NCBI GenBank assembly: GCA_947561395.2
Contig: OX387183.1
Span: 55,163,915-55,227,914 of the forward strand
Source of the DNA: Buxus sempervirens
Lineage: Eukaryota > Streptophyta > Magnoliopsida > Buxales > Buxaceae
DNA length: 64,000 nt
Direction of reading: 5' to 3'
Each line of letters opens with the position of its first letter. Within the stretch, counting starts at the first letter, position 1. The notes beneath the pieces are model-generated. The model saw only the letters and a program-made list of their open reading frames with translations. It made no database searches and was not told where the DNA came from. Position numbers and translations under genes: made by a program. Shown here piece after piece: positions 24,558-33,599 of the stretch.

Positions 24558-25208
24558 ATGGCGATCGCCCTCCACTCGACAATGCCGATCGTCCTCCGCC
24601 TCCAATCGAGTGAGTACGATGTCGTGTTCTGCAACAATCATATTAAGACCACCGTTACCGAATCCGACTTCATGGTCGATCAATGGGTCGCTGACATCGA
24701 ACGCATTCACCGTAGTCGACTTCACAAGCTTCTAGTCGGACTCGACATTGAATGGCGCCCAAACTTCAGACCCAAAGCTAAAAACCGAGTTGCCACTTTG
24801 CAACTGTGCGTCGGCCGGAGATGCCTCATCTTCAAACTCCTCCACACCAAAACCATTCCTCAGTCTCTCATCGCTTTCCTCAACAACCAGAACTACACTT
24901 TTGTTGGCGTTGGAATCCATGACGACGTGGAGAAGCTCATGGAAGACCACGGGCTATATGTCGCTCGTGTCATGGATCTCCGATACTTGGCTGCATTACG
25001 GTATCATAGGGAGGGTTTCAAGAAAAAAGGATTGAAACAGTTGGCACTGGAGGTTCTTGGAAAGGAGATGATTAAACCCAAGAACGTTACTCTAAGCAAC
25101 TGGGATGCAAAGTTGCTAACCGGGGATCAGGTGCAGTATGCTTGCATTGACGCTTTTGTTTCGTTCGAGATCGGGATGTGCTTGTATTGGCCGGGTCATT
25201 CGAATTAA
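24558..25208 (+). CDS. Werner-syndrome-like (WEX-type) 3'-5' exonuclease domain protein, 216 aa
   Basis: A single-exon gene ending TAA at 25206-25208. It is a DEDD-superfamily exonuclease: motif [10 protein letters not shown] (D63, E65), motif [13 protein letters not shown] (D123), motif III YACIDA (Y194, D198), preceded by the typical [13 protein letters not shown]. It has no helicase or HRDC domain, which is normal for plant WEX relatives. The expected activity is metal-dependent 3'-5' degradation of DNA or RNA ends; in Arabidopsis WEX has been tied to post-transcriptional gene silencing. The start at 24558 is the first ATG; a second at 24582 (MPIVLRLQ) is possible. A (CT)n tract and a 5.7-kb palindromic transposon pair begin only about 5 and 110 bp after the stop, so the native 3'-UTR is displaced. 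Confidence 0.92.
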   Translation: MAIALHSTMPIVLRLQSSEYDVVFCNNHIKTTVTESDFMVDQWVADIERIHRSRLHKLLVGLDIEWRPNFRPKAKNRVATLQLCVGRRCLIFKLLHTKTIPQSLIAFLNNQNYTFVGVGIHDDVEKLMEDHGLYVARVMDLRYLAALRYHREGFKKKGLKQLALEVLGKEMIKPKNVTLSNWDAKLLTGDQVQYACIDAFVSFEIGMCLYWPGHSN

Positions 25209-25319
<111 letters not shown>

Positions 25320-25593
25320 CGACCGATTTCCTCTACGGCGAGTTCCCCTACGGCCATTTTACAGCGTCAATTAAAGCAAGACGCGTGTAAACTTTATTCT
25401 CGTGACTTCACGTGATATACTTACTCATTTGTAGGGGCTGGCCCAGAAAACCAGCCGGCTTGGTTTGCCCAATCCGGCTAATATTCAGCCCCTATAAAGT
25501 TTTAACGCAGAAAAGGGTTGGCACGATGACAACCCTTCTCTGCGTTACCTCTCCTCTCTTTCTTTTCTTCCTGGTTTTTCTTGTATAGAGAGG

Positions 25594-25750
25594 ATGAATA
25601 ACCCCACAAGAGAGAAGCTTGTCCTAGAAGTCGTTGCAGCACACAACTTGATGCCAAAGGACGGGGAGGGGTCATCTTCCCCGTTTGTGGAAGTGGAGTT
25701 CGAGAACCAGTGACTAAGAACCCAAGTGAAATACAAGGATTTGAACCCCA
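25594..25750 (+). pseudogene. Captured fragment of an MCTP first C2 domain (element A)
   Basis: The translation MNNPTREKLVLEVVAAHNLM, then PKDGEGSSSPFVEVEFENQ, matches the N-terminal C2 domain of plant multiple-C2-and-transmembrane proteins (FTIP/QUIRKY family; hallmark LMPKDGxGSSSPFVEV). A TGA at 25711-25713 interrupts it, and homology stops near KDLNPK, before the second half of the C2 domain. It is non-functional as a protein. Confidence 0.8.
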
Positions 25751-26061
25751 AAATCGGCCTTCTTGTACTGAGTACTGTTTTGCCTTTCCTGCACCGTCAC
25801 AGTAGGGGATGAAGTAGACGAGTAGTAAGTCATCAGACGCACACATAAAGGTCAAGTTTTGGAAGTGTTGTACCTTACCCTGATGTCACAACCATTACCA
25901 AAACAAACTTAAGAACAGTAGTGAGAGAGAGATACAGAAAGACTGAGGCCTTAACTAGCTATCTTGTTGAACAGCTAGCTTGTAGTTAACTAATTTCTAC
26001 CAAATTAAGTGAAGAAGAAAGTGATCATGGAAGATGTTATATATATATATATATATCCTAC

Positions 26062-26203
26062 CTGAATTCTAGCGTACGTGATTTTGCATATCTTCTTGGA
26101 ATGGAGGACGTCCCACTTATGATCATGATAGCAGATGTTGAACTTCCATGCAGCTCCTGGCTTTGTGAAGTTAACAAATGCGTATCCCTTGTTGCAGCCA
26201 CTC
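26062..26203 (-). pseudogene. Captured exon of a Mei2-like C-terminal RRM (element A)
   Basis: The minus-strand translation SGCNKGYAFVNFTKPGAAWK, then WDVLHSKKICKITYARIQ, matches the C-terminal RRM of Mei2-like / terminal-ear1-like RNA-binding proteins. The homology is bounded by a splice acceptor (GCTTGCAG) and donor (CAGGTAGG), giving exactly one 142-nt exon. The capture was therefore from genomic DNA, not from a spliced mRNA. Confidence 0.78.
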
Positions 26204-26565
26204 CTGCAAGCACTCCCCACTTAATTAATTAATGGTCAACAAGATGCACAAGCAATTAAAGCTTTAAGAAAGTGTAATCCTACGTTCCTGATTAAAGGAA
26301 TGTATGACAAAAAGAAACGCAAGAGAATGGAGGGGTCGTCTTCCCCGTACTTTTTTGAGTTTTGCTTAAATTTGCTTTGACGTTCAAGCGGGCGCAAATC
26401 GCCGCAAAATCGGCCTTCTCGGGTTTTCTAAGTTTGTTAAATCATGGCTTGACGCTCGAGCAGGCGCAAATTGCACAGAAATCAATATTATCATTACGAA
26501 GCAAAAGAAAAATTACTAAAATTAAGTCACAAGAAAATTTATATAGGTTAAAATTAAATATTAGT

Positions 26566-27570
26566 TACAAGTCCCACCATGCCAGATTACAAGTCCCACC
26601 ATGCCCGGTTACAAGTAATACCATGCCTCGTCATAAGTCCCACCATACCCGGTTACAAGTCATACCATGCCCCGTTATAAGTCTTATTATGCCTCGTTAC
26701 AAGTCCCACCATGCCAAGTTACAAGTCCCACTATGCCAGATTACAAGTCCCACCATGCCTAGTTACAAGTCCCACCATGCCTCGTTACAAGTCAAACCAT
26801 GCGTAGTTACAAGTCAAACCATGCCTACGTACAAGTCAAACCATGTCTAGTTACAAGTCAAACCATGCATAGGTACAAGTCAAACCATGCCTACGTACAA
26901 GTCAAACCATGTCTAATTACAAGTCAAACTATGCCTAGGTACAAGTCAAACCATGCATAGGTACAAGTCAAACCATGCCTAGGTACAAGTCAAACCATGC
27001 CTCGTTACAAGTCAAACCATGCCTAGGTACAAGTCAAACCATGCCTCGTTACAAGTCCAACCATGCCTAGTTACAAGTCCAACCATGCCTAGGTACAAGT
27101 CAAACCATGCTTAGTTACAAGTCAAACCATGCGTAGGTACAAGTCAAACCATGCCTCGTTACAAGTCCAATCATGCCTAGGTACAAGTCAAACCATGCTT
27201 AGGTACAAGTCAAACCATGCCTAGTTACAAGTCAAACCACGCCTAGGTAAAAGTCAAACCATGCCTCGTTACAAGTCCAACCATGCCTAGTACAAGTCCA
27301 ACCATGCCTAGGTACAAGTCAAACCATGCTTAGTTACAAGTCAAACCATGCCTAGGTACAAGTCAAACCATGCCTCGTTACAAGTCCAACCATGCCTAGG
27401 TACAAGTCAAACCATGCCTAGTTACAAGTCCAACCATGCATGCCTAGTTACAAGTCCAACCATGCTTAGTTACAAGTCAAACCATGCCTAGTTACAAGTC
27501 AAACCATGCGTAGTTACAAGTCCAACCATGCCTAGGTACAAGTCAAACCATGCCTAGTTACAAGTCCATC
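26566..27570. repeat. 22-bp tandem array, about 45 units (element A)
   Basis: The consensus CCATGCCTAGGTACAAGTCAAA repeats head-to-tail with point variants (CTAGTT, CTCGTT, GTAGTT at the variable position; TCCAAC or TCCCAC for TCAAAC). One CATG insertion occurs near 27440. The unit contains the palindromes CATG, CCTAGG and GTAC. Confidence 0.93.
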
Positions 27571-27609
27571 CATGGCAGGGACAATGTATGAGGTTAAAAA
27601 ATTTGCTTA

Positions 27610-27860
27610 GTATGGTGCTTTAGGCGCGATTTCGCGCCGCTCGAGCGGGGAGGGTCCCAATTGGCCGAGGTTTTTAAAATTTTCTTCACATTTTTTGCCG
27701 CTCGAGCGTCAAACGTGCCATGCGCAAACCCAGAAAAGTCCAAGTATGGCACTTTCGGGGAGATTTCGGGCCGCTCGAGCGTCAAGACTAAATTAAAAAA
27801 CTCAGAGAACCCGAGAGTGACGCTCTGCGTGCGACTTGGAGCCGCTCGAGCGTCAAGCCG
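27610..27860. repeat. Block of modules carrying CCGCTCGAGCGTCAA (element A)
   Basis: The palindromic core CGCTCGAGCG recurs at about 27632, 27698, 27771 and 27842, and a diverged form at 26379 and 26451. It is spaced by related segments with AATTAAAAAACTCAGAGAACC and CCGAGAGTGACGCT. This is a degenerate minisatellite internal to the element. Confidence 0.7.
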
Positions 27861-28225
27861 TAATTTGTAAAAAAATATAAATCGAGCTTAAAAACCCTGC
27901 GATTCCTTCTTCTTGGTATTTTCTCCTTGTTGCGACCATCACCACCCCGAGAGTGATGCTTTCTATGCGATTTTGGCGCGCTTGGGCGTAAGGTAAAAAC
28001 TCAAAAAACAAAGAAAACCCAAGCATTTTTTATTTGGTCTCATGATTTTGGTTTGGGACCAACCGGTCGATTTGTTTGGGTTGGAAGACCGGTTGGTCTT
28101 TGTCGGCCGTGGAAAAAAACGAATGAAGGTCTCGTGCATGTCACGAGACCTTCATAATCCACGCGTCCCTTTATCATTCGGGCCGTAAAAAAAGCCGTAG
28201 GGACTCGCCGTAGAGGAAATCGGTC

Positions 28226-28258
28226 GCTCTCTCTCTCTCTCCTAATCTTACCGAATGT
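28226..28258. other. Centre of the 5.7-kb palindrome
   Basis: 33 bp (GCTCTCTCTCTCTCTCC then TAATCTTACCGAATGT) separates the facing right ends of elements A and B. The CT run matches the microsatellite at 25213-25317. Confidence 0.7.
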
Positions 28259-28839
28259 GAACAGATTTCCTCTACGGCCATATTCTCTACGGCCGTTTTA
28301 CGGCCTCAATCCCGTTAGGACGCGTGGATAAGAAGGTCTCGTGCGCCTCACGAGACCTTCCTATCGTTTTTCAAAATGGTCCATCACGAACCAATGGACC
28401 AGGTGACGAACCAATCGACCAATCGACCCATTCGTCCGGTTGGTCCAAACGAAAATCAGAAGAGAACGAAGGCGCGACTGCGACCTTCGTCTCGTTCAAG
28501 CGACAAGTCTTCTAAAAAAAATTTCCCGCTTTCTTCAACATGTGCGTTTGATGCACAACTAAGGCATGACTAAGAACTGCTTTTACCTCAGCTAAAAAAA
28601 ATATTTTGTTGCCACTTCATTGCACAACTAATTTCAATCGCGATAAATGAAAATGAAGAGAGAACGAATGTGCGGCTTTGAGCTTGATCTGGTTCAGTGG
28701 CAAGTTTTCTAAAAATATTTCCCGCATTCTTCAACCTCTCCGTTTTCTACACAACTAAGGCACGACTAAGACCTGCTTATACCTCTGCTCCAAAAAAATT
28801 TTGCTGCCACTTTATTGGACAACTAATTTCAATCGCGCG

Positions 28840-29062
28840 CAGATTTTTCCTTGACGCTCGAGCGGTCCCAAGTCGCACGCAGAGCGTCGCTCTCGGGTTC
28901 TCTGAGTTTTTTAATTTAGTCTTGACGCTCGAGCGGCCCGAAATCGCTCCGAAAGCGCCATACTTGCGCATGACACGTTTGACGCTCGAGCGGCGCAAAA
29001 CGTGAAGAAGTTTTTAAAAACCTCGGCCAATTGGGACCCTCCCGCTCGAGCGGTGCGAAATC
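28840..29062. repeat. CTCGAGCG module block (element B)
   Basis: TTGACGCTCGAGCGG recurs at about 28851, 28922 and 28979, and in variant form at 29043 and 29860; it mirrors the block in element A. Confidence 0.7.
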
Positions 29063-29106
29063 GCGCCTAAATCGCCATACTTAGCGAATTTTTGAACCTC
29101 GTTCAG

Positions 29107-29755
29107 TGTCCCTACCATGGATGGACTTGTACCTAGGCATGGTTTGACTTGTACCTAGGCATGGTTGGACTTGTACCTATGCATGGTTGGACTTGTACCT
29201 AGGCATGCATGGTTGGACTTGTACCTAGGCATGGTTTGACTTGTACCTAGGCATGCTTTGACTTGTACCTAGGCATGGTTGGACTTGTACCTAGGCATGG
29301 CTTGACATGTACCTAGGCATGGTTTGACTTGTAACGAGCATGGTTTGACTTGTACCTATGCATGGTTTGACTTGTACCTAGGCATGGTTGGACTTGTACG
29401 TAGGCATGGTTTGACTTGTACCTATGCATGGTTTGACTTGTACGTAGGCATGGTTTGACTTGTAACTACGCATGGTTTGACTTGTAACGAGGCATGGTTT
29501 GACTTGTAACGAGGCATGATTGGACTTGTACCTAGGCATGGTTTGACTTGTAACTACGCATGGTTTGACTTGTAACGAGGCATGGTTTGACTTGTACGTA
29601 GGCATGGTTTGATTTGTAACTACGCATGGTTTGACTTATAACGAGGCATGGTTTGACTTGTACGTAGGCATGGTTGGACTTGTACCTAGGCATAGTGGGA
29701 CTTGTAATGGGGCATGGTAAGACTTGTAAACAAGCATGATAGGACTTGTAACTAA
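29107..29755. repeat. 22-bp tandem array, about 29 units (element B)
   Basis: The reverse complement of the element A array (GGTTTGACTTGTACCTAGGC type). It is about 350 bp shorter than the array in A. Confidence 0.93.
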
Positions 29756-30112
29756 TATTTAATTTTAACCTATATAAATTTTCTTGTGACTTAATTTTAG
29801 TAATTTTTCTTTTGCTCCGTAATGATAATGTTGATTTCTGTGCAATTTGCGCCCGCTCGAGCATCAAGCCATGATTTAACAAACTCAGAAAACCCGAGAA
29901 GGCCGATTTTGCGGCGATTTGCGCCCGCTTGAGCGTCAAAGCAAATTTAAGCAAAACTCAAAAAAGTACGGGGAACACGACCCCTCCATTCTCTTGCGTT
30001 TCTTTTTGTCATACATTCCTTTAATCAGGAACGTAGGATTACACTTTCTTAAAGCTTTAATTGCTTGTGCATCTTGTTGACCATTAATTAATTAAGTGGG
30101 GAGTGCTTGCAG

Positions 30113-30254
30113 GAGTGGCTGCAACAAGGGATACGCGTTTGTTAACTTCACAGAGCCAGGAGCTGTATGGAAGTTCAACATCTGCTATCATGATCATAAG
30201 TGGGACGTCCTCCATTCCAAGAAGATATGCAAAATCACGTACGCTAGAATTCAG
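30113..30254 (+). pseudogene. Captured exon of a Mei2-like C-terminal RRM (element B)
   Basis: Same 142-nt exon as in element A (SGCNKGYAFVNFTEPGAVWK), with the acceptor CTTGCAG intact but the donor changed from CAGGTAGG to CAGTTAGG. The open frame is uninterrupted. Confidence 0.78.
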
Positions 30255-30573
30255 TTAGGATATATATATATATAACATCTTCCATGATCACTTTATTCTT
30301 CGCTTAATTTGGTAGAAATTAGTTAACTACAAGCTAGTTGTTCAACAAGATAGCTAGTTAAGGCCTCAGTATTTCTGTATCTCTCTCTCACTATTGTTCT
30401 TAAGTTTGTTTTGGTAATGGTTGTGACATCAGGGTAAGGATCGATTGGTACAGCACTTCCATAACTCGACCTTTGCGTGTGCGTCTGATGACTTACTACC
30501 CATCTACTTCATCCCTTACCGTGACGGTGCAGGAAAGGCGAAACATTACTCGATACTAGACGGCCGATTTTGG

Positions 30574-30727
30574 GGTTCAAATCCTTGTATTTCACTTGGG
30601 TTCTTAGTCGCTGGTTCTCGAACTCCACTTCCACAAACGGGGAAGACGACCCCTCCCCGTCCTTTGGCATCAAGTTGTGTGCTGCAACGACTTCAAGGAC
30701 AAGCTTCCCTCTTGTGGGGTTATTCAT
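30574..30727 (-). pseudogene. Captured fragment of an MCTP first C2 domain (element B)
   Basis: The minus-strand frame from MNNPTRGKLVLEVVAAHNLM to KYKDLNPKIG has no internal stop, unlike its partner in element A. Fusion upstream gives a few non-homologous residues. It covers only the first half of a C2 domain. Confidence 0.8.
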
Positions 30728-30999
30728 CCTATCTGTACAAGAAAACAAGGAAGAAGAGACAGAGTGAAGAGGTAACGCTGAGAAGGGTTGTCATCGTGCC
30801 AACCCTTCTCTGCGTTAAAACTTTGTAGGGGCTGAATATTAGCCGGATTGGGCAAACCAAGCCGGCTGGTTTTCTGGGCCAGCCCCTACAAATGAGTAAG
30901 TATATCACGTGAAGTCACGAGAATGAAGTGTACACGCGTCTTATTTTAATTGACGCCGTAAAATGGCTGTAGGGGACCTCGCCGAAGAGGAAATCGGTT

Positions 31000-33599
31000 G
31001 GTGTGATTTTTAGGTTCTTCTTCGGCTTGCTTTTGTAGGTTTTGGTTTTGGAGGTTTTTGATCATGGGTTGTACAGTTTAATGGCTGTTTTCCCCCATTT
31101 GCCTTTCTCATTAAAAGGTTTTAGACATTTGGGGATCCTTGATTGGCCTGGTTTTACTTTCCCATGCCGTCTTGCATGTATTTGGAATACTTTTGAGGGT
31201 AGAATACTTAGAATATAGTAGTAACTATAAAATAGTAGTTCATATTACAAACTTCTATCAATGGTTTTCTTTGCTACATTGTGTCTTCATGAGTAATCCT
31301 CCTTTCAATGTTGTAGCAGGCACCTTACCACAATTGGGTGACTCTTTGTGCCTCCCTCCCTTTTTTCTTTTTACGGTTGGTTCTAGCTTGGTTTGCCAAT
31401 TGAAAGAGATTTGGAAATTGGAATCCGTTCATAAATTGTTGTGCCTCGGTTGGTTCTAGCTTGGTTTGCCAATTGAAAGAGATTTGGAAATTGGAATCCG
31501 TTCATAAATTGTTGTGCCTCGCAACTCGCAAGTAGCCTTTAAAGCAGCTTTGCAGTTTGATATTTTGCCATGTAGGTCTCATAAATATCAGGCTTGGAGG
31601 CATTGACGACGAGTATGTATCGTCTCCACCCAATTTTTCATACACCCATGTATTCATTCATTTCTGATTGGTGCATTCAATTATTTCAAGAGAGAAATAA
31701 TTTTTTTAAGTGGGATGGACCAATCACAAATGATTAGTATATGGGTGCATGATAAATTGGGTGTCGAGGTTTATGTTCATTGGCAACGGAGAAAGAGTGT
31801 CTTGTATAATAACAAAAAAATACTTTCATCAATGACGATGACAATCCTATTCTTCTGTGCAATGTTTTTTTTTTTTTTTTCAAAGAGGCTCCATTTAATT
31901 TCTTTGAATTTTCCTTTCACCCTTTTCCACGAGTAACCTCACAATTTGTTAAGGACGACTCTTCTTAATGCTTGTAGTTGTGGCCTTGTGGGGTCTATAT
32001 TCATGTCAGTTTCTTCAATAAGCATGTCAACACCGCCTTCGTATTTCCACTCCCGTCATGAAATGAAACAGGGAAAATTGGTTTTTGGTGTTATTTTTTA
32101 AAATAATTCAGATTTAATCGATCAATTCTTTAAAATTAGAAATTAGTGGTACTTTTTTCAAATAATTGAGATTCAGTGTTATTTAAAATATGACTAAAGA
32201 CACTTGCTACTTAAAATTGTTTCCGTTGTTATCATCTCATTGCTACTTACAATTGCTGCTATTGACCAAAGAAGGTTTATTATATATGAATTGTGGTCAA
32301 TGAAATGCATTTGTGTAAGGCTAAAATAAGCTTTGTGAGCTTTGTCGGCTTCCTTGTGGAACATAGCCGCTTGCTATTGGTCCTGGTTCTTCCCCTTTTA
32401 TGATAATAACCATAGATTATTTGGGATCCTTTATTGCATTTCTTTAAATTTTTTTTTAACTTCTTTTAAGTCCTGATTTTTCATTTTACTATATGGTAAT
32501 TCCAAATTTCCCTAATGAAATTGTCTGCCGTAGGGTTGGTGTCGCAGGCTCTACAAATTATGTGCGACCTACGTGTTTTCACATTTTTCAATGTGAAAAG
32601 ACTTTCCACGTTGGAAAAGTAGAGGTCATGAGATGCTATTGGTGGCAAGATCTCACGCAGGCTGCAAGGTCTATGCCCGCGAGAGACGATGTCATCTCAA
32701 GTTTCTCATTCCCGAAGATGACAATCTAAGTTGGTTATGAAATTCTAGTTAACTTTTTCTGAATTTATATATTGTCATGTATTTTTTTGCCTCTTTTATG
32801 TCGAGTGCTATTCTACTTGCTATACTTGGGATACATGGAGGAAATTTTGCCTGTCTTTGAACATAATCTAGTCACGAGTTATCTAAATGGAATGTTCTTA
32901 ATTCACAACCGAACAATTATTTTGATCAGAATCCCAGAACGCATATCCCTTTGTCTGATCAGTCTAGAAGGAATGCTGGACACTTTGTTGCTTTAGGCGT
33001 GTGATTCTCCTACTCAAGCTGAATCCTTTCCTACTTGTCAACCATGGAGCCCTAACTACATACTGAAATTTAGGGTTTTATCATTCTAACTTTCTTTTGC
33101 CATTTATTGCTTATATGGATCCTTCTACAAGGACACCCTTATCTTACAATTAGTAGCAATTAGTCACCATGTGAACATCTGCTAACGCTTCTAGTTCTTG
33201 ATGCACTGGCATGTAATGAGGTGCATATTCTTCTTCATTTCAGATACTATTTCCTTGACAAAAAAATTTCCATGAAAGCATAGTTGCTTTTTTTTCACCT
33301 TTAGGATTGGATATTGTTACATTGTTGATAATAATAGCTTATAGAGTCCCTGCCTTTGGTTTGGGGAGCTTACTCCATTAATTTTTTCTAGATTTTGGTT
33401 GGTGAACTTCATGGTTTTGGTTTGGTGCATGGTGCTGTTTCCTTGTATCTTGGGCCGAATTGGCGCTCCTAATGCATGCCAAAACTCTTTGATTGTGAAA
33501 ACTGTGAACCATTTGATTTAGTTCATAGAAATCAAAAAAGGAAGAAAAAGAAAATAAAAGGCCTAGAAATTGAAAAATGGAAGAAATAGTGTTGAATTT
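31000..33599. other. Intergenic DNA without a supported gene
   Basis: AT-rich sequence with several short open frames (for example 32493-32729 +) that lack recognisable domains. It may include the displaced 3' region of the exonuclease gene. The only clear structure is the 73-bp duplication at 31374-31519. Confidence 0.4.
31374..31519. repeat. Perfect 73-bp tandem duplication
   Basis: 31374-31446 and 31447-31519 are identical, starting CGGTTGGTTCTAGCTTGG. The identity implies a recent event. Confidence 0.93.

Larger units (their letters stand above)
25321..28225. mobile_element. Element A: gene-fragment-carrying TIR transposon, left half of the palindrome
   Basis: The left end GACCGATTTCCTCTACGGCG and the reverse complement of the right end are identical over about 22 bp and similar for about 70 bp, as far as a shared GACGCGTG. 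In order the interior contains an MCTP C2 fragment (+), an unidentified fragment, a Mei2-like RRM exon (-), a 22-bp tandem array and a block of CTCGAGCG-containing modules. No transposase is present. This is the architecture of Pack-MULE/Pack-TIR elements, but no exact 9-bp duplication can be read because the target was a CT repeat. Confidence 0.75.
28259..30999. mobile_element. Element B: inverted relative of element A, right half of the palindrome
   Basis: Carries the same parts as A in mirror order: TIR starting near GATTTCCTCTACGGCC, CTCGAGCG modules, 22-bp array, Mei2-like RRM exon (+), MCTP C2 fragment (-), and outer TIR ending GAGGAAATCGGTT. It differs from A in array length (about 29 versus 45 units) and in the inner 300 bp, so it is a diverged sibling rather than a fresh copy. 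No clear target duplication is visible. Confidence 0.75.

Noticed and set aside
26566..29755. Regular short repeats resembling a CRISPR array
   Set aside because: The units are contiguous 22-bp tandem repeats with no unique spacers, in a plant genome.
31139..31459. 106-codon hydrophobic frame
   Set aside because: No homology or splice context; AT-rich composition makes chance frames common here.
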